Shown here: in pieces, positions 6,093-14,724 of the stretch
How the letters are laid out: every line of letters starts with the position of its first letter
How positions within the stretch are numbered: position 1 is the stretch's first letter
Assembly: GCA_937873715.1 (NCBI GenBank)
Contig: CALMYJ010000022.1
Coordinates: 1 to 33,347 of the forward strand
Reading direction: 5' to 3'
DNA length: 33,347 bases
Source: an uncultured Chitinophagaceae bacterium
GTDB taxonomy: Bacteria > Bacteroidota > Bacteroidia > Chitinophagales > Chitinophagaceae
Position numbers and translations under genes: made by a program
The notes under the pieces: model-generated
What the model was told of the DNA's origin: nothing
The model's input: the letters and a program-made list of their open reading frames with translations, nothing else
Database searches by the model: none

Positions 6093-9080
6093 ATGAAGAA
6101 AATTGTATTACCACTGCTGGTATTCGCCAGTTTGAATACTGTTGCACAAAAAAAGCCGCTCGACCATTCCGTGTACGACAACTGGAAAAGTATTTCGGAA
6201 AGGCATATCAGCAACAATGGCCAGTACGTAGTATACACCGTTAGTCCGCAGGAAGGCGATGGCGAACTGGTAATACAAAACCCTCAAACGAGGTACAAGA
6301 AAACAATACCCCGTGGGTACGCCGCCGTAATTACACAAGACAGCCGCTATGTTGTTTTTAAAATTAAAGCCCCTTTTGCAGATACCCGGCAGGCAAAAAT
6401 CAAAAAGAAAAAGGCTGATGAAATGCCCAAAGATTCTTTAGGCATTATGGAGCTGGGTAAAGACAGTATCTATACAATAGCAAGGGTAAAAAACTTTAAA
6501 ACACCGGAAAAAGGAAAAGGCATTGTGGCCATCCATTTAGAAAAGCCCCTGCCGGATACCAGTAAAAAGAAAGCGATTGTTGACTCGGCAAAAATAAAAA
6601 ATGATCAGTTGGTAAAACTGGCCGACTCCATCATTAAAAAATCTATCGACTCTATAAAAGGAAATATCAGCAAAGAAGAACTTGCCGAAATCATCAACAG
6701 GGCAGCCACAAAAATTATCAAAGAAGGCAGAGATGCCGAAACAGACGCAGATGGCGACGACAGCCCCCCGGGTGGAAAAACCGAAGGCACACAACTCGTA
6801 TTCAAAAACCTGTATACCGGTGCAGAAACTAAATTTGACCTTGTTAATGAATATCATTTTGATAAATCGGGCACCAAACTATTGCTTGAAACCAGTAAAA
6901 AAAATAAAGACAGTTTAAGCCAGGCGCTTGTATTACTGTATACAATCGATGCCGCAAAAACCGATACAGTACTGAAAGGCTTCAACGATGCAGGTAATTA
7001 CAGTTTTGATGAAACAGGCAACCAGGTGGCCTTTATAGCCGAAAGAGACAGCAGCGAAAAAGCCCTGCAAAAATTTTATAAACTCTGGTATTTTAAACCC
7101 GGTACAGACAGTGCTATACTAATTGCCGATAAAAATACAACGGGCATGAAATTAGGCTTTACCGTTAGTGAACATGGCAAAACACAATTCAGTAAAGACT
7201 GTACAAAATTATTTTTTGGCAATGCCCCTATCAAGGCGCCAAAAGATACCAGCATAGTAGAATTTGAAACCGCCAGGCTGGATATCTGGCACTATAAAGA
7301 CGATTACCTGCAAACACAGCAACTCAAAAACCTGGATGCAACACTTAAAAAAAGCTACACTGCGGTGTATCATTTATCTTCAAAAAAACTGTTACAACTG
7401 GGTGATACAGACAACGAAGAAATTACACTTGCAGATGAAGGCAATGCAGGATGGGTACTTGCAGAAAGCAATAAAGCTTACCGGGTTGATTTGCAATGGG
7501 AGGGCCGTATTAAAACCGATGCCAGTATTATTGATGTGCATACCGGAGCGATAAAAAAAGTATTTACCGGCTTGTATGCTAATGCAGCAGCTTCGCCGGC
7601 AGGCAGGTATGTGTACTGGTATGATAGCAAGCAGAAACATTATTTTACTTACGAAACAGCTACAGGAATAACCAGGAATGTGAGTAAAAAAATACCGGTA
7701 CCCCTATATGATGAAGAGAATGATGTACCGGATATGCCAAGGCCCTACGGCACTATGGGCTGGCACGAAGGCGACAGCGCCTTGTATGTGTATGACCAGT
7801 TTGACTTTTGGAAAATCAACCCACAGTCTGGCGAAGATATTTCCAGGCCGTTTGAAGTTTTTGGCAGAAAAAATGATATCACGGTTAGGTATATACGTAC
7901 CAACAGGGAAGAACGTTTTTTAAAAACAGACCAAACCCTGCTATTTCGTTTTTTTAGTAAAACAACCAAACAGGCAGGCCTGATGCCCCTATGCCTCACC
8001 TGTAATAAGCTGCCGGAATCATGGCTGCAAAACACTGAAAACTTCAGTCTTTTGCATCCCAAAAACTTTACGGGTGTTGTGCAGGCAAAGGATACCGGCT
8101 TATACATCTATTCGATGGAAGACTATAACAATGCACCGGATTTATATTATGGCAGCAGTTTCTTTTATAATAACACCCGGCTTTCGGATATAAATCCCCA
8201 ACAAAAAGATTACAACTGGGGCACGGCAGAATTGTTTAAATGGAAAACCTACAATGGTAAAGAAACCCAGGGTATTGTGTATAAGCCCGAAGACTTTGAC
8301 CCCAGGAAAAAATATCCCCTCATCTGTTATTTTTACGAAAAGCTAAGTGATGGCCTGTACAATTATATTGCACCTGCCCCCACCCCAAGCCGGCTGAACA
8401 TTTCATTTTTTGTTAGCCGTGGTTACGTGGTGCTGGCACCAGATATTGCTTACAGCAATGGATACCCCGGAAAAAGTGCTTACGATTATATAGTGAGCGG
8501 TGCCAGGGCTTTAATAAAGCAGGGCTTTATCGACAGTACCAAAACCGGCCTGCAGGGCCAAAGCTGGGGCGGTTATCAAACGGCATATATCATTACCCGA
8601 ACCAACCTGTTTAAAGCCGCATGGGCTGGCGCACCTGTTGCCAATATGACCAGCGCTTATGGCGGTATACGCTGGGAAAGCGGCCTCAACCGGCAATTTC
8701 AATACGAAAAATCTCAAAGCCGCATCGGTGCCACACTTTGGGAAAAACAACAGTTATACATAGAGAACTCCCCCCTCTTTTATTTACCCAAAGTGCAAAC
8801 ACCACTTGTGATTATGCACAACGATGCTGATGGCGCTGTACCGTGGTACCAGGGTATTGAATTATTTACAGGCCTGCGCCGACTGGGAAAGCCCGTGTGG
8901 ATGCTCAATTATAACGGTGAAGCACATAACCTGGTGGAACGACGCAACAGGAAAGATATACAGGTAAGAGAGCAACAATTTTTCGACTGGTTACTGAAAG
9001 GCGAAAAAGCACCCAAGTGGATTACCACTGGTGTACCGGCTACCGAAAAAGGTAAAGACTGGGGGCTCGAAGTAAACTAA
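6093..9080 (+). CDS. S9 family prolyl oligopeptidase-like peptidase, exported
   Basis: A large serine peptidase of 995 residues with a signal peptide (MKKIVLPLLVFASLNTVAQKK), so it acts in the periplasm or at the surface, probably clearing oligopeptides. The N-terminal three quarters is a WD-like propeller region, with repeated segments such as FDETGNQVAFIAERDSS and ASPAGRYVYWYDS. The alpha/beta hydrolase domain begins near residue 730 (KYPLICYFYEKLSDGLYNY). The catalytic triad can be placed as Ser824 in GQSWGGYQT, Asp913 in HNDADGAVP and His945 in NGEAHNL. It is longer than dipeptidyl peptidase IV (about 700-750), largely because of a Lys/Asp-rich low-complexity insertion at about residues 100-225. 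The MKK start at 6093 is preferred to an ATG 17 codons upstream because it restores the signal peptide. Substrate specificity is not evident. Confidence 0.92.
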   Translation: MKKIVLPLLVFASLNTVAQKKPLDHSVYDNWKSISERHISNNGQYVVYTVSPQEGDGELVIQNPQTRYKKTIPRGYAAVITQDSRYVVFKIKAPFADTRQAKIKKKKADEMPKDSLGIMELGKDSIYTIARVKNFKTPEKGKGIVAIHLEKPLPDTSKKKAIVDSAKIKNDQLVKLADSIIKKSIDSIKGNISKEELAEIINRAATKIIKEGRDAETDADGDDSPPGGKTEGTQLVFKNLYTGAETKFDLVNEYHFDKSGTKLLLETSKKNKDSLSQALVLLYTIDAAKTDTVLKGFNDAGNYSFDETGNQVAFIAERDSSEKALQKFYKLWYFKPGTDSAILIADKNTTGMKLGFTVSEHGKTQFSKDCTKLFFGNAPIKAPKDTSIVEFETARLDIWHYKDDYLQTQQLKNLDATLKKSYTAVYHLSSKKLLQLGDTDNEEITLADEGNAGWVLAESNKAYRVDLQWEGRIKTDASIIDVHTGAIKKVFTGLYANAAASPAGRYVYWYDSKQKHYFTYETATGITRNVSKKIPVPLYDEENDVPDMPRPYGTMGWHEGDSALYVYDQFDFWKINPQSGEDISRPFEVFGRKNDITVRYIRTNREERFLKTDQTLLFRFFSKTTKQAGLMPLCLTCNKLPESWLQNTENFSLLHPKNFTGVVQAKDTGLYIYSMEDYNNAPDLYYGSSFFYNNTRLSDINPQQKDYNWGTAELFKWKTYNGKETQGIVYKPEDFDPRKKYPLICYFYEKLSDGLYNYIAPAPTPSRLNISFFVSRGYVVLAPDIAYSNGYPGKSAYDYIVSGARALIKQGFIDSTKTGLQGQSWGGYQTAYIITRTNLFKAAWAGAPVANMTSAYGGIRWESGLNRQFQYEKSQSRIGATLWEKQQLYIENSPLFYLPKVQTPLVIMHNDADGAVPWYQGIELFTGLRRLGKPVWMLNYNGEAHNLVERRNRKDIQVREQQFFDWLLKGEKAPKWITTGVPATEKGKDWGLEVN

Positions 9081-9169
9081 GCCAAAATATTTTTAACCCT
9101 ATCTGCCTCATTTACAGGCAAATGGAATTTTAACAGTTTACTACGGCTTACCCTGAAAGCATAGCGGCG

Positions 9170-9177
9170 TATCTTTG
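9170..9177 (+). promoter_or_regulatory. -7 box of the L,D-transpeptidase gene
   Basis: TAtcTTTG matches TAnnTTTG exactly and lies 27 bases before ATG 9205. It is the same box and the same distance as for trmH. A -33 element is not clear. Confidence 0.5.
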
Positions 9178-9204
9178 CCCTCCCAAAGAGAAAAGCAGCT
9201 ATCC

Positions 9205-10017
9205 ATGACAGTGAAGAACCATGTATTAAAAAAAGTATATCTTTTTTTTACCTCAGTATTTATTTTTTTATTGCACCTGCCTTTTGTGTTTGCCAAAAGC
9301 GAATGGGAGCATCAGCATAGCAGTATTGCTACCAGCATTAGCCCTACATTCCATTTTGCAGATACTACGTGCATTATAAACAATGACGACAATACGCCTG
9401 TATCGATATACGACAGCCTCAGGCTGGGTAGTTATGGATTAAGCAGGCAGGTATTCGACTATGCCCTTGCAGGATTTAATACTTTAAAAGAAACAGGCAA
9501 CATCAACAATGACAATATTATCTCTATCATCGACTTTAGCAAGCCCTCATATTTAAAACGACTGTACATCATCGATATTACTAAGTACAAACTCTTATTC
9601 AACACTTTTGTAGCACACGGCATGAACTCGGGCAAACAAATGGCTATGAGTTTTTCCAATATACCCCAGAGTTATAAAAGCAGCCTGGGTTTTTACACCA
9701 CGCTAAATACTTACCAGGGCAAACACGGCTATTCCCTTCAATTGCAGGGTGTAGAGCCGGGTATTAATGATAAAGCATTTGACCGTGATATTGTCATTCA
9801 CGGGGCGCCTTACGTCAATGAGCAAATCATCCGGGCCCAGGGTTATCTCGGCCGCAGCCAGGGCTGCCCGGCCATACCCGAAAAACTGCATAAGCCCATT
9901 ATTAATACAATCAAAAACGGCACCTGCCTGTTTATTTATGGTGCAGATAAAAAATATTTTAGCCGGTCGAAAATTTTGAATGGCAAATTAACCGCACCAC
10001 TCCTTGCATTAAAATAG
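9205..10017 (+). CDS. YkuD_2-type murein L,D-transpeptidase
   Basis: An exported 270-residue protein with one N-terminal hydrophobic segment (residues about 10-30, ending FVFAKS). The catalytic domain belongs to the group of L,D-transpeptidase relatives called murein L,D-transpeptidase catalytic domain (YkuD_2), which cross-link or edit peptidoglycan. Seen are YIIDITKYKLLFNTFVAHG near residue 121, the GFYTTLNTYQGKHGYSLQLQG core, the conserved His199 in DIVIHGAPYV, and the nucleophile Cys221 in GRSQGCPAIP. The start at 9205 (MTVKNHVLKK) is used because an alternative TTG at 9175 lies inside the -7 box. A second, much more divergent transpeptidase-like protein is encoded at 14725-15987. Confidence 0.9.
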   Translation: MTVKNHVLKKVYLFFTSVFIFLLHLPFVFAKSEWEHQHSSIATSISPTFHFADTTCIINNDDNTPVSIYDSLRLGSYGLSRQVFDYALAGFNTLKETGNINNDNIISIIDFSKPSYLKRLYIIDITKYKLLFNTFVAHGMNSGKQMAMSFSNIPQSYKSSLGFYTTLNTYQGKHGYSLQLQGVEPGINDKAFDRDIVIHGAPYVNEQIIRAQGYLGRSQGCPAIPEKLHKPIINTIKNGTCLFIYGADKKYFSRSKILNGKLTAPLLALK

Positions 10018-10144
10018 CAGTTCTACTAAATCGGATAATGCCTGCATCGATAGTTATACAGCGCCTTATGCTGCATGTGCCAATGCCTGACGACAAACAA
10101 CCAGCACACTGATAAACATCAGCCACATTGCAATTACCTGGATA

Positions 10145-10152
10145 TAGCTTTG
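10145..10152 (+). promoter_or_regulatory. -7 box of hemN
   Basis: TAgcTTTG matches TAnnTTTG, 19 bases before ATG 10172. The 128 bases between the transpeptidase stop and this box hold no other recognisable element. Confidence 0.5.
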
Positions 10153-10171
10153 CCCCTGCAACGCATAGTGT

Positions 10172-11536
10172 ATGGCTGATACCGATTTACTGAACAAATA
10201 CAATGTACCCGTACCGAGGTACACCAGCTACCCCACAGTACCTTACTGGAGGGATGATTTGGAACCAATGGAATGGCTACAGGCATTTGAAAAAAGTTTT
10301 ACAGCAAACAACAGTACTAAAGGTATCAGCCTTTATATCCACCTGCCTTTTTGCGAATCACTATGTACTTACTGCGGCTGTAATAAAAAAATTACCAGCA
10401 ACCATGAAGTGGAGCAGGTATATATAAAAGCCCTCCTTAAAGAATGGGCTATTTACCGCAGCCGGATGAATACCCGGCCGGTTATTAAAGAGTTGCATTT
10501 GGGTGGTGGTACGCCTACATTTTTTTCCCCATCCAACTTGACTGTACTGCTCGAAAACATTTTAAAAGATGCAGCACTGCCCGGTGATGTAAGTTTTAGT
10601 GTAGAAGGCCACCCTAATAATACTACAAGGGAACACCTTCAGGCATTATACCGTGCCGGGTTCCGACGGGTAAGCTATGGTGTGCAGGATCATGATGAAA
10701 GGGTGCAGCAGGTAATTAACCGCATACAGCCTTTTGAAAATGTACGCCGTGCTACCGAAACAGCCAGGGAACTGGGCTTTACATCTGTAAACTTCGACCT
10801 GATTTATGGTTTACCGCTGCAAACACCCGACAGTATGCGCCGCACCATTGCCCAAAGCATTTCGCTGCACCCCGACCGTATTGCCTTTTACAGCTATGCC
10901 CATGTACCCTGGAAAAGCCGTATGCAACGATTGTTTGATGAAAATGATTTGCCTTCGGCTGCGGTTAAAATGCAATTGTATCAATGCGGCCACCAGCAAT
11001 TTATGGCTGCAGGCTATACAGATATTGGCATGGATCATTTTGCACTGCCGCATGATGAACTGCACAAAGCCTGGCAGCAAGGATGGCTGCACCGAAACTT
11101 TATGGGCTACACTACTCAACATACAGGTTTGCTGTTGGGGCTTGGTGTATCAGCCATTAGTGATACCGGTAATGCCTATGCCCAAAATAATAAATCCCTG
11201 CAGGAATATTACCGGGCTGCACATTCGGGCATACCTGCAACACAAAGGGGCTGCATCCTTACTGCAACCGACAGGAATTTCAAACAATATATACTCGATA
11301 TTGCCTGTAAGGGTTATGCCTGCTTTAAACCTGAAGATGCTGCATTGCTGGAGCAATACAGTTTTCCGGAACTGAAAAAACTGGCAGCCGACGGACTGGT
11401 AGATTGGGATGCAAGAGGCGCAAGCCTTACGGCGATGGGCAGGGATTTTACCAGGAATATTTGCCGGGCATTTGACCTGTATTTACTGCAAAGCCGCATT
11501 GATACGGCACAACCTGTATTTAGCAGGGCTGTGTAA
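10172..11536 (+). CDS. hemN: oxygen-independent coproporphyrinogen III oxidase
   Basis: A radical SAM enzyme that decarboxylates two propionate side chains of coproporphyrinogen III to vinyl groups, giving protoporphyrinogen IX for haem synthesis without oxygen. The length of 454 residues matches E. coli HemN (457). The N-terminal PRYTSYPTVPYW is the HemN substrate arm. The 4Fe-4S cluster motif is Cys61, Cys65, Cys68 with the extra Cys70 in PFCESLCTYCGCNK, the signature that separates true HemN from HemW. GGGTPTFFS, SVEGHPNN, RVSYGVQDHD and NFDLIYGLPLQT follow, and FMGYTTQ near residue 310 is also HemN-specific. The ATG at 10172 is 19 bases after a -7 box. It is convergent with the secreted unknown at 11567. 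Confidence 0.95.
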   Translation: MADTDLLNKYNVPVPRYTSYPTVPYWRDDLEPMEWLQAFEKSFTANNSTKGISLYIHLPFCESLCTYCGCNKKITSNHEVEQVYIKALLKEWAIYRSRMNTRPVIKELHLGGGTPTFFSPSNLTVLLENILKDAALPGDVSFSVEGHPNNTTREHLQALYRAGFRRVSYGVQDHDERVQQVINRIQPFENVRRATETARELGFTSVNFDLIYGLPLQTPDSMRRTIAQSISLHPDRIAFYSYAHVPWKSRMQRLFDENDLPSAAVKMQLYQCGHQQFMAAGYTDIGMDHFALPHDELHKAWQQGWLHRNFMGYTTQHTGLLLGLGVSAISDTGNAYAQNNKSLQEYYRAAHSGIPATQRGCILTATDRNFKQYILDIACKGYACFKPEDAALLEQYSFPELKKLAADGLVDWDARGASLTAMGRDFTRNICRAFDLYLLQSRIDTAQPVFSRAV

Positions 11537-11566
11537 ACAGTGCTGATTAATAAAAAGGTAGGCATG

Positions 11567-12052
11567 CTATTTTTCCACAAATGAATCTTCACATACTGAA
11601 AGCCTGACACATGATGCTAAAGATGCTGTTCCGTTAGCATGGTTGTAATATTCTATATATTGTATTTGAGCGTCAGCTGCAATAATTTTCTCCCATTTCA
11701 CCACTAAATCGGCGCCATCTCTGAAGGAAGTAATTGTATAATTAATTGCATCCTGTGCAGCAGTTGTAAACTCCCACTGCAATTCATACTGCTCTCCATC
11801 GCTCTGATGGTAAATATCTTTACCATCATTATCAAAAATTATATAATCCCCATCAAAATTAATATTGCTCTTTGTCCTTTCTCCCCGCTTATAATAAAAC
11901 GCAACATTATTTTGCAGGAACCTTATTTCTTCGAGCAGCAATTTTTTACCGGTATAATTCTTCAAAAAACCTGCTGATGATGCTGAAGTAATTTCGGTAG
12001 CACTATTCCCAGAAAAAAATGCAAGGAGAATTATCAAAAAGAAATTAAACAT
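11567..12052 (-). CDS. secreted protein of unknown function, lipocalin-like pattern
   Basis: A 161-residue protein with an N-terminal signal segment (MFNFFLIILLAFFSGNSA). The mature part alternates short beta-type strands: NNVAFYYKRGERTKS, NFDGDYIIFDNDGKDIYHQSDGEQYELQWEF, INYTITSFRDGADLVVKWEKI, IQYIEYYNHANGTASLASCVRLSVCE. I recognise the repeated pattern D-YIIF-x-x-DG and EYY-HxNGT from uncharacterised exported proteins of Bacteroidota that look like small calycin (lipocalin-like) barrels, but I cannot name a family or ligand. Two cysteines near the C-terminus could form a disulphide. It lies about 100 bases beyond the stop of the Kef antiporter on the same strand and ends facing hemN. Confidence 0.7.
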   Translation of the reverse strand: MFNFFLIILLAFFSGNSATEITSASSAGFLKNYTGKKLLLEEIRFLQNNVAFYYKRGERTKSNINFDGDYIIFDNDGKDIYHQSDGEQYELQWEFTTAAQDAINYTITSFRDGADLVVKWEKIIAADAQIQYIEYYNHANGTASLASCVRLSVCEDSFVEK

Positions 12053-12152
12053 AGCAATAATTTTGATATTTAAAATACAATCGAAAAAGTTAAAACGTCT
12101 ATAAAAATCTGTGCGCTTTGTTCAAAGTAACTACTGCTTAAACCTTTTCGAA

Positions 12153-14018
12153 TCACCTGTCCCCCTTCAGCGACGTATTATCCCAGGCATTATCATTGGC
12201 TGTTTCCAAAAATTTAGTATCCTCGTTGAGCAGTATTTCCTGTTCGGCTATTTCTCGCCTGATGCTGGTGATATAACTGGTGAGGTTATCTTTTTCTTTT
12301 GCCAGCCGTTTCATGGCCAGGTTATCGTGTTTGATAAAATCGTTGGCCTTACGGGTAAGGGTATACTTTCTTTGCCCCAGCGCCGCCAGCACATCCACCG
12401 CCATATATACGGAGCTGTGCAGGCTTTCCCGGTGTACATTATCAAATTCTTTTTCCAGTAAGTCGTATGCATCAAAGCGGTTGCGTGCCCTCAAAAAAAG
12501 TTTCAGGTGGGGAAAATGTTTCCGGGCCATCTCAGCCAGTTCAATTGTTTTGGCAGGCGAATCGATAGCAGATATTAAAATTTTGGCTTTAGCAGCGCCT
12601 GCAGCCTGCAACAGTTCCAGCCTTGTGGCATCGCCATAATGTACCTCAAAACCCATTTGACGCAAAAACTGCACCCGGTTGGTATCACTGTCTAAAAAAG
12701 TGGCATTTACATTATTGGCCCGCAAAAACCGACCGATAGTGCTGCCGTAATGCCCAAACCCGGCGATGATAACCTCATGCTCGTCATCAACAGATACGGT
12801 ATATTTTTTCTCTTCTGCTTTGCTGTAGGCCAGCCTTGCCGCAAAAAACTTTTCGTAAATAAACAGTAGTACCGGCGATAGTATCATTGTAATGGTAACT
12901 ACTGCCATATAAAAATCAATCCATTCTTTTTCGAGTAACCGCAACTGTTGTATAGACGCCAGCAATACAAATACAAATTCGCCAGCCTGCGACAGCAGCA
13001 GCGCAAACAGCAGGTTTTGTGCCAGGTTCATTTTATATCTTCTTCCTAATACAAACAACACCAGGCTTTTTAAAAGTATAATGACACACACTGCTTCTAC
13101 TATTTGTATCGGTCTTTCGGCCAGCACATTAAAATTGATGGTGGAGCCAATAGCCGTGAAGAACACGCCAAGTAACAGGCCTTTGAATGGCTCAATATCG
13201 CTTTCCAGTTCGTGCCGGAATTCGCTGTTGGCCAGCAATACACCGGCCATAAAAGCTCCAAGCGCTGCACTGATGCCCACCTGTGTCATGAGCCAGGATA
13301 CACCAATTACAATAAAAAGTGCGGCAGCGGTAAACAACTCCCTTAAATTGGTACGACCGATATAATGCAGGAATGGATTAATTAAAAAACGGCTCACCAT
13401 AAACACCAGCACCACTGCCACAATAATGGTAATGGTTTCGTGTGTTTGTAAAAAAGCAACAAAAGGATTAGCAGAAATATTTTTCTCTTCGTTGCTAACA
13501 CCGGCCAGTAAAGGCATTACAGCCAGCATCGGTATTACCGCAATATCCTGGAATAGCAGTACTGAAAAAGAAGACTGGCCTGCATCGGTTTTTTCTATAC
13601 TTCTTTCTTTGAGCGTTTGCAGCGCAATGGCTGTAGACGACATGGCAAAGGAAAGCGCCAGTGCGATAGACCCGTTGACTGTAGAAGGAAATAAAAAATA
13701 AAATACCGGGAAAAGCAAGGCAGCCGACATCAGCATTTGTAACCCTCCAAGCCCCAGTATCCTGTTTTTCATTTTCCAAAAGGATTGTGGGCTAAGTTCC
13801 AGCCCGATGATAAACAACATCATCACCACGCCAAACTCTGCGGCATGCATTACACCTTCCCCTTCGTGCCCAACAAAGCCAAATACAAAGGGGCCAATTA
13901 AAATACCAGCCAGTATATACCCCAGCACACTGCCTATACCCATCTTTTTGGCCAGCGGCACACATACAATGGCGCTGCCGAGATAGATTAATGCGTTTTG
14001 TAAAAAGTCTCCTGCCAT
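12153..14018 (-). CDS. Kef-type potassium/proton antiporter (CPA2 family) with TrkA-N domain
   Basis: A 621-residue inner-membrane protein resembling KefB/KefC, which let K+ out in exchange for protons and acidify the cytoplasm when electrophiles consume glutathione. About twelve hydrophobic helices run from residue 5 to about 395, opening with IYLGSAIVCVPLAKKMGIGSVLGYILAGILIGP. The regulatory loop HELESDIEPFKGLLLG lies near residue 267, matching the HALESDIEP loop of E. coli KefC. A Rossmann (TrkA-N) domain follows from about residue 412 with VIIAGFGHYGSTIG and a LFLRARNRFDAYDLL segment. The C-terminal 70 residues are charged and helical. Its first codons overlap the last 31 bases of the flavodoxin-like gene upstream, supporting translational coupling. 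Bacteroidota usually lack glutathione, so the gating thiol may be bacillithiol. That is inference. Confidence 0.9.
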   Translation of the reverse strand: MAGDFLQNALIYLGSAIVCVPLAKKMGIGSVLGYILAGILIGPFVFGFVGHEGEGVMHAAEFGVVMMLFIIGLELSPQSFWKMKNRILGLGGLQMLMSAALLFPVFYFLFPSTVNGSIALALSFAMSSTAIALQTLKERSIEKTDAGQSSFSVLLFQDIAVIPMLAVMPLLAGVSNEEKNISANPFVAFLQTHETITIIVAVVLVFMVSRFLINPFLHYIGRTNLRELFTAAALFIVIGVSWLMTQVGISAALGAFMAGVLLANSEFRHELESDIEPFKGLLLGVFFTAIGSTINFNVLAERPIQIVEAVCVIILLKSLVLFVLGRRYKMNLAQNLLFALLLSQAGEFVFVLLASIQQLRLLEKEWIDFYMAVVTITMILSPVLLFIYEKFFAARLAYSKAEEKKYTVSVDDEHEVIIAGFGHYGSTIGRFLRANNVNATFLDSDTNRVQFLRQMGFEVHYGDATRLELLQAAGAAKAKILISAIDSPAKTIELAEMARKHFPHLKLFLRARNRFDAYDLLEKEFDNVHRESLHSSVYMAVDVLAALGQRKYTLTRKANDFIKHDNLAMKRLAKEKDNLTSYITSIRREIAEQEILLNEDTKFLETANDNAWDNTSLKGDR

Positions 14019-14614
14019 GTTCCAAATTTTATATCATTAAAATATTCTATCGTTGCCAGCTTTTGCTCATCCATTTTTGGCGATTGTAAAAAATTAAGTA
14101 TTTCAATGTAGCGGATACAGTATTCTTCCAATACCTCTTGAGTAATCCGGTTGGCACCGGGTACAATATATGGCGGCAGGTAATGAAGGCCACAGAGGTG
14201 TGCTGTTTGATCAAAAGGGCTTAGTAATTCCCGGTAGGTAAAGCGGTTACGGCCGTTTTTTTGATATACTTCAAAAGTACCGCCGGAAGAAAATACATTC
14301 ATTACGGCTTTGCCTTTAAGTTTATCGCCGGTTTTGCCATAAGCCCAGCCATGCTCCAGCACCAGGTCTATCCACTGCTTCATCAGTGGTGGGCAACTGT
14401 ACCAGTAAAAAGGATGTTGCCAGATGATAATATCATGTTCCAGCAGCAGTTGTTGTTCTGCCTTAATATCAATATTATAATCAGGGTATATATCATACAT
14501 ATCCCGGATGGTAATTACATTCAACGTAGAGGCAGCAGCAATCAGTTTTTTATTGGTAAATGAATTTTCGTAACGGGGATGAAAAAAAAGTATAAGTATT
14601 TTTTTTTCGGTCAT
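13988..14614 (-). CDS. KefF/KefG-like NAD(P)H oxidoreductase, antiporter partner
   Basis: A 208-residue flavodoxin-fold protein. In E. coli the related KefF and KefG bind FMN, reduce quinones and must bind their Kef channel for full activity. Family features are ILILFFHPRYENSFTNKKL at the N-terminus (phosphate-binding loop), IRDMYDIYPDYNIDIKAEQQLL, the very characteristic DIIIWQHPFYWYSCPPLMKQWIDLVLEHGWAYG near residues 80-112, and GKAVMNVFSSGG. The stop lies 31 bases inside the antiporter reading frame, so the two genes form an overlapping pair on the minus strand. The pairing of partner upstream and channel downstream is the same as in the E. coli kefF-kefC operon. Which of KefF or KefG it equals cannot be told. 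Confidence 0.9.
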   Translation of the reverse strand: MTEKKILILFFHPRYENSFTNKKLIAAASTLNVITIRDMYDIYPDYNIDIKAEQQLLLEHDIIIWQHPFYWYSCPPLMKQWIDLVLEHGWAYGKTGDKLKGKAVMNVFSSGGTFEVYQKNGRNRFTYRELLSPFDQTAHLCGLHYLPPYIVPGANRITQEVLEEYCIRYIEILNFLQSPKMDEQKLATIEYFNDIKFGTWQETFYKTH

Positions 14615-14724
14615 AGTTGCTTTTTTGTGTGTGATAACTGTTCAATATGGAGTAAATATAATTAATTCGGCAGGCACCCTGTTATTTCAATTAATAGCAA
14701 GCTATTATTTTTTACATTGCAGCA

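Noticed and set aside
10018..10171. A regulatory RNA or FNR-type site before hemN
   Set aside because: Apart from the TAgcTTTG box I see no convincing dyad resembling TTGAT-N4-ATCAA and no stable structure.
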